From assembly GCA_036378295.1 (NCBI GenBank), contig DASUWS010000355.1, positions 1-5,933 on the forward strand: a DNA stretch of 5,933 nucleotides. The letters run 5' to 3'. The number at the start of each line of letters is the position of its first letter. Within the stretch, counting starts at the first letter, position 1. Under the pieces are notes generated by a model. It saw only the letters and a program-made list of their open reading frames with translations. It had not been told where the DNA came from and made no database searches. This document shows positions 1 through 4,493 of the stretch, piece by piece. The stretch comes from DAHUXT01 sp036378295 (GTDB lineage: Bacteria > Chloroflexota > Ktedonobacteria > Ktedonobacterales > JADMIN01). Position numbers and translations under genes: made by a program.

Positions 1-2
1 TG

Positions 3-632
3 CCTCCCGGCTACGGCGATGGATTCGTCTTCGATGCTCCCGTGATCGATACCTCCATCTACCTGGCCTATCTCCGAGCACAATTCGAGGCGGCGGGCGG
101 CATCATCATCGAGAACCGGACGGTCAACGACCTCAGCGAAGCGTTTGCCGTGTGCCGTCTGGTGGTCAACTGCACAGGCCTCGGTGCGCGCGAGTTGGTG
201 CCCGACGCCAACCTGACACCCTCACGCGGGCAGGTGGTGCGCGTGCGCCATACGGGATTTCGGCGGGTCATGCTGGATGAAGATGGTCCCAACCGGCTGG
301 CGTACATCGTGCCGCGCATCCACGACATCATCCTTGGCGGCACCGCCATTGACGGCGAGGAAAGCACGCTCGTGGATGAGGGCGAAACGCCAGCGATACT
401 GCGGCGCTGTGCCGCGATGGCCCCCGAATTTGCCGCACTCACCCCAGACGACATTCTGGAGGTGAAGGTGGGCTTGCGCCCAGTACGCCCGGAGGTCCGA
501 CTGGAGATTGAGACGCCCGCGCCAGGGCGCTGGCTTATCTCCAACTATGGCCACGGCGGCGCCGGCATCACGCTCTCGTGGGGATGCGCCGCGGAAGTGG
601 CCGAGCGTGCCAGAGAGCTTGCCACGCCATGA
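3..632 (+). CDS. D-amino-acid-oxidase family FAD enzyme, 5'-truncated by the window edge
   Basis: The reading frame is open from base 3 to the TGA at 630-632 and gives 209 residues. Family members usually have about 310-340, so the N-terminal FAD-binding GxGxxG part lies left of the window. The visible part matches the D-amino-acid oxidase C-terminal two thirds. It has a NCTGLGAR motif (visible residues about 56-63), SRGQVV, YIVPR followed by ILGGTA, GLRPVRPEVRLE (about 157-168) and the FAD-contacting NYGHGGAGIT near the end. Known family members oxidise neutral D-amino acids to 2-oxo acids, ammonia and H2O2. The Arg of EVRLE (visible residue 166) lines up with the substrate-carboxylate Arg283 of mammalian enzymes. 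The Tyr of YIVP lines up with Tyr228, but the Tyr224 position looks like Asn here, so substrate preference is uncertain. A glycine-oxidase or other DAO-like role is the main alternative. The stop overlaps the next start (ATGA), which suggests translational coupling. Confidence 0.9.
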   Translation, partial: PPGYGDGFVFDAPVIDTSIYLAYLRAQFEAAGGIIIENRTVNDLSEAFAVCRLVVNCTGLGARELVPDANLTPSRGQVVRVRHTGFRRVMLDEDGPNRLAYIVPRIHDIILGGTAIDGEESTLVDEGETPAILRRCAAMAPEFAALTPDDILEVKVGLRPVRPEVRLEIETPAPGRWLISNYGHGGAGITLSWGCAAEVAERARELATP

Positions 633-1600
633 GCAGCCCAGACACATCCCGTGACATCCAGGCCGAGAGAGCGGCGCTGGGAGATATGGGAGATTTCGGA
701 ATCATCGGCTGTGGCGCGGTAGGCGGCACCCTGGCGCGAGCGCTGGTGGCGAGTGGGGCCAGTGTCGCCAGTGTCGCGGCGCGTCATCTGGAACACGCCG
801 AGGCGCTGGCCGCGCATATTCCCGGCTGCAGGGCGCTTGCAAGCGCGGAGGAGGTGGCCGCGTCCAGCAGGCTCGTCGTACTCGCCGTACCGGATGATAC
901 CATCATGCCGCTCGCGCAACGCATCCCCTGGTCTGCCAGGCAATGGGTGCTGCACCTCAGTGGGGCGATTGGCGCGCGGGCGCTCGCCTCGGCTGCTGAG
1001 CGTGGCGCAGCGGTTGCCGCGCTCCATCCTCTGATGACGTTTACGCGCGGGCTGGTCGAGTCGCCGATAGAGGAGATACTGACCCGGCTGCGCGGATGCG
1101 TCTGGGCGCTGGAGACGGACGATGAGGCGCTTCGCGGCGCGCTTGAGGAGATGGTCACCGCGCTTGGCGGGCGCATCGCCTATCTGGGTGCGGGCGACCG
1201 TATCCCCTATCACATTTCAGGAGTGCTCGCCTCGAACTACGTCGTCACGCTGATCGGCGCGGCGGTCGCGCTGTGGGAGTCGTTCGGCGCGGATGCTCAG
1301 CTTGCCCGCGAGGCGCTCCTGCCACTCTTGCGCGCTTCGGTCGAGAATCTGGGCGTGATGGAGCCACCCGCCGCGCTCTCTGGGCCTATCGCCCGCGGCG
1401 ATGTGGGCACGCTCCGTGCCCATCTGGACTGGCTCTCATCCGCTGCACGCACGAGCGCGGAGATGCGCGCGCTGCGAGACGCCTACGTGGCGATGGCTCG
1501 CCTGACGCTGCCGCTGGCCGAGGCAAAGGGAACGGTGACGCCAGAACGCGCCGCCGCCATGCGCCACCTGCTCGACAACGCCCAGACCACCGGAGAATGA
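629..1600 (+). CDS. Rossmann-like and DUF2520 domain protein (putative NAD(P)-dependent oxidoreductase)
   Basis: The product has 323 residues from the ATG at 629, which overlaps the oxidase stop as ATGA. A second possible start is the ATG at 686, 19 codons in, just before the Rossmann strand. The overlap favours 629, although the Shine-Dalgarno-like AGAGAG there is weak. The N-terminal half is a dinucleotide-binding fold: FGIIGCGAVGG (residues 23-33, Gly27-x-Gly29-xx-Gly32), then VVLAVPDD (83-90), VLHLSGA (107-113) and ALHPLMTF (131-138). The C-terminal half is the helical DUF2520 region, with DRIPYHISGVLASNYVV (190-206), LLPLLRASVENL (230-241) and LSGPIARGDVGTLRAHL (250-266). This is the architecture of TM1727-like proteins and of Mycobacterium Rv3603c, which sits beside panC. 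The biochemical role of the family is not settled. Here it follows an amino-acid oxidase instead of pan genes, so a linked redox step is possible but inferred. Confidence 0.92.
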   Translation: MSSPDTSRDIQAERAALGDMGDFGIIGCGAVGGTLARALVASGASVASVAARHLEHAEALAAHIPGCRALASAEEVAASSRLVVLAVPDDTIMPLAQRIPWSARQWVLHLSGAIGARALASAAERGAAVAALHPLMTFTRGLVESPIEEILTRLRGCVWALETDDEALRGALEEMVTALGGRIAYLGAGDRIPYHISGVLASNYVVTLIGAAVALWESFGADAQLAREALLPLLRASVENLGVMEPPAALSGPIARGDVGTLRAHLDWLSSAARTSAEMRALRDAYVAMARLTLPLAEAKGTVTPERAAAMRHLLDNAQTTGE

Positions 1601-1613
1601 TGCGTAACAGCGA

Positions 1614-1639
1614 GGGAGCCTCCGCAGTGAGAGGCTCCC
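1614..1639. terminator. Stem-loop between convergent genes, probable bidirectional terminator
   Basis: A perfect 9-bp inverted repeat, GGGAGCCTC (1614-1622) and GAGGCTCCC (1631-1639), encloses an 8-base loop. It lies 13 bases after the DUF2520 stop and 52 bases beyond the stop of the oppositely oriented membrane-protein gene. That position suits transcription termination from both sides. Neither strand has a T-tract after the stem, so it is not a textbook intrinsic terminator. It could instead protect mRNA 3' ends or act together with Rho. Confidence 0.65.
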
Positions 1640-1691
1640 CAGTATCCGGACGTGCTTGCGCTACGAGCGCCTGCTGCGATCTATGCTCCGG

Positions 1692-3194
1692 CTAGCGCGG
1701 AATGACGATATCTTCAATCTTCCAGGCGTTGTTCTCCAGCACAAACAGCATCTCGAACCTGTTCGTGGTCGCCGCCGCGTCACCGAGCGCGGGAATCGCC
1801 GTTGTCATCGGAACAACCACCGAGGCCGTCGTGTTCGCCACAGTGTAGGTCTTGAACTCCGGGGTGCCACACGTCCACTTCAACGTTGCGCCGAAATACG
1901 AGCTATAGTTCGCCACGAACTGGTCTTGTGAGACCAGCTTCCGATAGCCCGACGAGACGAGCCCGTAGGCGTCGGAGTACTTGCCCGCACTGATCAGCGC
2001 GCAGTACTGCAGCCCCACGACCAGTGGGCGCAGATCGGTGCCGTTGAGCGCGGTATCGGTAGCATCGATCTTCCAAGCCGACCCTTCGAGCTTCAGCGTC
2101 ACATCGCCAGCGCGATCGCCAAGCGTGGCCCGGCTCAGATTGATGGTCAGGCGCGTCACCTGATTGGTGTTGCCCTGTGGCACTTTCGCCAGCGCACACT
2201 TTGTCACGGCGCCGTCGATCTGGTCGTGGAGCTTGCCGGAGGCGACAAAATCATCCTTCGAGATCAGTTTCTGCTGCGCGCTATCCAGCAGCGTGTACGC
2301 CGTGGCGTAGTCCTGGCTCTGCATCGCGGAGCAGAATGCCCCTGAGGTCTGCAGCGCGCCAATGCTCGCGCCCAGGAGCGAGGCGTCGATGCCATCAATC
2401 TTCCACGACCCCTTCTGGTTCTTCAGATGGAGCGATCCAGTCAGATTACCCTGTATGGCGCGGCTGATCTGCGCGGTAACCGTTGCGGCGCTCGCGCCGA
2501 GGCTATACTGGTAAGTACTGCTCCCCGTCGCCTGCTGGCAGCCAACCACTTTGCCCTCAGCCGTATCTAGCGCCGTGACGCCCGCACGAAAGCTCGTACT
2601 GGAATATTTCGCGGCGAGACCAGAGCTCAGCATGCCATACGCGGCGTCGTATTTCTGCTCCTTGAGCTGATTGCAGAACTGCAATGCCGCCATTCCTGGC
2701 GCTTTGTACTGATTGATGAAGTAGACTGCTCCGCCAACACCAATTGAGCCCAGCACCAGAATGACTCCGGCCACAATCAGCAGCCTCATGAGCCATCGGG
2801 ATTTCGTCGCCGGGACAGGTGGTTGTGTGAATACCGTCTGCTCATTATAGAACGGCGGAGGCGCCACTTGTTGCTGGCCAAACTGGCCCGCGTACGGTTG
2901 GGATGGGCGGCCCTGATAGGGCTGCGGAGGCGTCGCGGGGAGCGTGTACGGCTCCGACGGCACCGTCGGCAACTCATAGGCCTGGGATAGGCTTTCCGGA
3001 TACGGCTGCGGCGTCGTGGACTGCGTGTAGTCTTGCCCGGTGTAGGTGCTCATGTTGCCTATATTGCCCACGTTGCCCACACCGCCCGCATCGCCCAAAG
3101 GATAGCCTCCCTGGCTGCCCCCTTGTCCCTGGTTCTCGCCGCCCGGCTGGTCTCCACGTGCCACGCCGCCGGTTGGATCGTAGTGATCGGTCAT
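1692..3194 (-). CDS. Single-pass membrane protein with three extracellular NTF2-like (DUF4878-like) repeats
   Basis: The product has 500 residues. Residues 1-133 are low-complexity and rich in Gly, Gln, Pro and Tyr, with a GNVGNIGN run (40-47) and QPY/EPY motifs at 63-65, 81-83, 91-93 and 99-101. KSRWLMR (131-137) precedes one hydrophobic segment (about 138-160), so the N-terminus should be inside and the rest outside. Three repeats follow, starting near 168, 282 and 392. Each reads [F/Y]C, then Tyr at Cys+8, an AY pair at +11/+12 and Phe at +28, and ends in WKID/WKIE (Trp 264, 374, 491). Each also has a second Cys 44-45 residues after the first: 174/219, 288/333, 398/442. These are the only six cysteines, so one disulfide per repeat is likely. 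The repeats resemble NTF2-like DUF4878 folds; ligand and role are unknown. The ATG at 3194 is the first start in the frame. AAGGAG lies 12 bases upstream, which is rather far, and GAGG lies 2 bases upstream. No operon partner overlaps it. Confidence 0.88.
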   Translation of the reverse strand: MTDHYDPTGGVARGDQPGGENQGQGGSQGGYPLGDAGGVGNVGNIGNMSTYTGQDYTQSTTPQPYPESLSQAYELPTVPSEPYTLPATPPQPYQGRPSQPYAGQFGQQQVAPPPFYNEQTVFTQPPVPATKSRWLMRLLIVAGVILVLGSIGVGGAVYFINQYKAPGMAALQFCNQLKEQKYDAAYGMLSSGLAAKYSSTSFRAGVTALDTAEGKVVGCQQATGSSTYQYSLGASAATVTAQISRAIQGNLTGSLHLKNQKGSWKIDGIDASLLGASIGALQTSGAFCSAMQSQDYATAYTLLDSAQQKLISKDDFVASGKLHDQIDGAVTKCALAKVPQGNTNQVTRLTINLSRATLGDRAGDVTLKLEGSAWKIDATDTALNGTDLRPLVVGLQYCALISAGKYSDAYGLVSSGYRKLVSQDQFVANYSSYFGATLKWTCGTPEFKTYTVANTTASVVVPMTTAIPALGDAAATTNRFEMLFVLENNAWKIEDIVIPR

Positions 3195-3387
3195 CGCCTC
3201 TTGGCACTCCTTGTGAACGGGCTGCCCATAGCAGCGCTTCTGGCTTGCGGGTATCCCACGCGCATGTATGAGCTACCATTGACTGAGACGAAGGAGGCAC
3301 CCCCGAGTAATTCACACGGGTACGATTCTGCCGCTCCTGCTCGTTGATAGCAATCTGGCGGCATTCTCAGCATTCATCCTCTCCACT

Positions 3388-3402
3388 TCTCCGACGCGGA
3401 GA
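3388..3402. repeat. Short perfect hairpin in the gap upstream of the membrane-protein gene
   Basis: TCTCCG (3388-3393), a 3-base ACG spacer and CGGAGA (3397-3402) form a perfect 6-bp inverted repeat. No T-tract follows on either strand. It could be a weak terminator or an operator, and at this size chance is also possible. Confidence 0.35.
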
Positions 3403-3513
3403 GAGCGCCACCGGTTCCCGGCACCGAGAGCAGGCGGGAAGTCACAAGAGGTTAGAAGCCAACTACGACGCCGCAGTTGGGCTGGATGACATAGAGAATG
3501 CAATGCATACCGC

Positions 3514-3561
3514 GCCAGGCGCCAGGCTACGGGAAGGCGCGAGAGCGGGCGCATGCCTGGC
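3514..3561. repeat. GCCAGGC tandem pair with inverted GCCTGGC partner
   Basis: GCCAGGC occurs twice back to back (3514-3520 and 3521-3527). Its reverse complement GCCTGGC lies at 3555-3561. Between them GCGC (3537-3540) can pair with GCGC (3549-3552), so a two-part stem-loop is possible. It sits about 50 bases beyond the OsmC stop on the minus strand and could help to end or stabilise that transcript. No T-tract follows, so the role is uncertain. Confidence 0.35.
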
Positions 3562-3611
3562 AGGCGACTACAAAACAATCAAACAAACGAGCAAGCAGCA
3601 GCGGCTGTTCT

Positions 3612-4133
3612 TCACTCGCTACTCGCTGGCACACGGTGCGGTGTTATATGCATCGTGGGCGGATTCCGCAACGTCTGGTAGACGACACAATAGCGCTCGG
3701 TGAGTTGGAGGAGCTTTGCCAACTGCTCGTCGGAGGCGTCGGTGTCCAGATCAAAGTGTAGATCGACCTGTTGGAACCCGACGGGCACATCCTCGCCAAC
3801 ATGTAACGTGCCGCGAAAGTCGAGCAGTCCCTCCGCGCGAACGATACCATCACGTACCTCGATGCCCGTGGCCGTCGCAACCGAGGAGAGCGTGACGCCA
3901 GCACACGCGACCAGCGCCTCCAGCAGCATATCGCCGGAACATGCGAGGAAACCGCTCCCGCCGGTCGCGGGGTGGAGCCCAGCCTCGACCAGCGCTTTCC
4001 CCGTCTGTACCTTGCAGGTTATCCCCTCGCCAAGCCTGCCTTCGGCTCTCAGCGTAATGAGGGCAGCATCAGGCTCGGAGCGATATTGCTGCTTCAGTGG
4101 AGCCTGTAACGCACGCAGTTCGTCGGACTTCAT
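3612..4133 (-). CDS. OsmC family thiol peroxidase-like protein
   Basis: The product has 173 residues, slightly longer than classical OsmC/Ohr (about 140). The core carries ATGGSGFLACSGDMLLEALVACAGVTL (residues 56-82, in part) and LTERYCVVYQTL (144-155). Cys77 in the ACAG helix and Cys149 in ERYC match the two redox-active cysteines of OsmC/Ohr enzymes, which reduce organic hydroperoxides in the cytoplasm. Two extra cysteines (40 and 65) are present. The usual CPV after the second catalytic Cys is CVV here, a variant I associate with broader OsmC-like branches, so Ohr-type specificity should not be assumed. The ATG at 4133 has GGGGGA 6 bases upstream (4145-4140), which supports this start. The gene is divergent from the amidase across a 360-bp control region, and the preceding leader has a 12-bp tandem repeat and a possible leader ORF. 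Confidence 0.92.
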   Translation of the reverse strand: MKSDELRALQAPLKQQYRSEPDAALITLRAEGRLGEGITCKVQTGKALVEAGLHPATGGSGFLACSGDMLLEALVACAGVTLSSVATATGIEVRDGIVRAEGLLDFRGTLHVGEDVPVGFQQVDLHFDLDTDASDEQLAKLLQLTERYCVVYQTLRNPPTMHITPHRVPASSE

Positions 4134-4139
4134 CGGCGG

Positions 4140-4145
4140 TCCCCC
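4140..4145 (-). promoter_or_regulatory. Shine-Dalgarno of the OsmC gene
   Basis: GGGGGA read on the minus strand lies 6 bases before the ATG at 4133 and decides that start. The stop of the possible leader ORF lies just 3 bases further upstream. Confidence 0.6.
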
Positions 4146-4148
4146 AAT

Positions 4149-4220
4149 TCATCTCAGGAACAGGCACACACTCTCGCATTGAGACATCAGAAGAGACATC
4201 AGAAGAGACATCGGGCGCAC
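4149..4220 (-). CDS. Possible short leader ORF before OsmC
   Basis: On the minus strand a GTG at 4220-4218 has AGGGAG 9 bases upstream (4235-4230) and opens a 23-codon frame that stops with TGA at 4151-4149. In-frame ATGs follow at 4211, 4199 and 4187 because the 12-bp tandem repeat is exactly four codons long, so the peptide repeats Met-Ser-Leu-Leu. It then has a CxxxC pair (QCESVC) and ends hydrophobic. The stop lies 3 bases before the OsmC Shine-Dalgarno, so ribosomes leaving it could affect OsmC translation. The frame stays open further upstream, and no homologue is known to me, so this may be a by-product of the repeat. Confidence 0.25.
   Translation of the reverse strand: MRPMSLLMSLLMSQCESVCLFLR
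4181..4212. repeat. 12-bp tandem direct repeat, 2.7 copies, in the OsmC leader
   Basis: The unit GAGACATCAGAA is present at 4181-4192 and 4193-4204 without mismatch, and its first eight bases recur at 4205-4212. It lies 48-79 bases upstream of the OsmC start and downstream of the predicted minus-strand -10 box, so it is probably in the 5' untranslated RNA. It could be a set of protein-binding sites, a leader-peptide element or a replication-slippage product. Confidence 0.85.
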
Positions 4221-4240
4221 GCTCACCAACTCCCTGGCAA

Positions 4241-4271
4241 TTTCGCGCAGTATATCCCACATGTGTCGTAT
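4241..4271 (-). promoter_or_regulatory. Candidate OsmC promoter
   Basis: On the minus strand a TATACT -10-like box lies at 4254-4249 (5 of 6 matches to consensus), about 116 bases upstream of the OsmC ATG. No good -35 box lies 17 bases further up (GCAGAA). The surrounding bases, ATAC-GAC-ACAT-GG before the box and CTG-GCGAAA after it, recur in the same order at the divergent amidase candidate. Absence of a -35 box suggests activator dependence or a different sigma factor. Confidence 0.4.
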
Positions 4272-4290
4272 TTCTGCCTCCTGACTTTTG

Positions 4291-4303
4291 TAGCCAACGG
4301 CTA
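4291..4303. promoter_or_regulatory. Palindrome near the centre of the divergent promoter region
   Basis: TAGCC (4291-4295), AAC, GGCTA (4299-4303) is a perfect 5-bp palindrome with a 3-base centre. It lies almost midway between the two opposing TATACT boxes. CGGCTATA, which overlaps its right arm at 4298-4305, recurs exactly 30 bases later at 4328-4335 over the amidase -10 box. Spacing of about three helical turns suits binding of one regulator to both sites. This is inferred from sequence alone. Confidence 0.35.
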
Positions 4304-4311
4304 TAGGAAGG

Positions 4312-4347
4312 ATACAGACGCGGACATCGGCTATACTGTTGGCGAAA
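4312..4347 (+). promoter_or_regulatory. Candidate amidase promoter
   Basis: A TATACT -10-like box is at 4332-4337, with AGGATA instead of a recognisable -35 box 17 bases upstream. It is followed by GTTGGCGAAA. A start of transcription near 4344 would leave a leader of about 150 bases before the amidase ATG. The elements mirror those of the OsmC candidate on the other strand. Confidence 0.4.
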
Positions 4348-4481
4348 CAATGCCTGAAACATGCCGCCGCCGTTCTGGCTCCAATCTTGTATCGAGATGA
4401 CGGCCCCAGCGCAGGCGCGGTATCCGGCATTCGCCGCTCCGCAAAGCGTTGTTGACTGCTGCCGTTGGCTGCTCTTGCTCC

Positions 4482-4486
4482 AGGAG
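4482..4486 (+). promoter_or_regulatory. Shine-Dalgarno of the amidase gene
   Basis: AGGAG lies 7 bases before the ATG at 4494, an ideal spacing. It decides this start over the in-frame TTG at 4449, which would add 15 residues and has no comparable site. Confidence 0.8.
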
Positions 4487-4493
4487 ATTGCCC

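Larger units (their letters stand above)
3195..3611. other. 417-bp intergenic region, no convincing gene
   Basis: This is the gap between the OsmC stop and the membrane-protein start, both on the minus strand. Open frames here have no recognisable domain, no good Shine-Dalgarno and unnatural composition (Arg/Ser/Ala-rich), so none is called. It should hold the membrane-protein promoter. The best minus-strand candidate is TTGCTA (3353-3348), 17 bases, then CAGAAT (3330-3325). Both boxes match consensus at only 4 of 6 positions, so this is weak. Two stem-loops are visible, at 3388-3402 and 3514-3561. The minus strand just after OsmC is T-rich (GTTTGTTTGATTGTTTTG, around 3573-3590) but has no clear stem before it. 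Confidence 0.6.
4134..4493. other. 360-bp divergent control region between OsmC and amidase
   Basis: No independent gene of normal length is supported here. In order from the OsmC side it contains the OsmC Shine-Dalgarno, a possible leader ORF with the 12-bp repeat, an OsmC -10-like box, a central palindrome, an amidase -10-like box, and an amidase leader of about 150 bases. That leader holds a 16-codon frame starting at 4350 (ATG, stopping at 4398-4400) with no obvious Shine-Dalgarno; I give it no weight. Confidence 0.6.

Noticed and set aside
545..1213. 222-codon minus-strand frame antisense to the DUF2520 gene
   Set aside because: It is a shadow of a well-supported gene: no domain, and Arg/Gly/His-rich composition.
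3033..3347. 104-codon plus-strand frame antisense to the start of the membrane-protein gene
   Set aside because: It mostly mirrors the low-complexity head region on the other strand, has no Shine-Dalgarno and no recognisable domain.
3325..3353. TTGCTA-17-CAGAAT as a promoter for the membrane-protein gene
   Set aside because: Both boxes match consensus at only 4 of 6 positions, which is expected by chance in a region this long. Kept only as a note in the gap entry.
3312..3703. Open frames in the gap between OsmC and the membrane-protein gene (88 codons minus, 119 codons plus)
   Set aside because: Arg/Ser/Ala-rich composition typical of chance frames in GC-rich DNA. The plus frame runs into the OsmC coding region on the opposite strand.
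4181..4212. CRISPR array or origin iterons
   Set aside because: The repeat unit is only 12 bp, has no spacers and fewer than three full copies, and no replication or cas genes are nearby.
4449..4493. Upstream TTG start for the amidase, adding 15 residues
   Set aside because: The added residues (Cys/Ser/Arg-rich) do not resemble the family N-terminus, and the ATG at 4494 has an ideal AGGAG 7 bases upstream.
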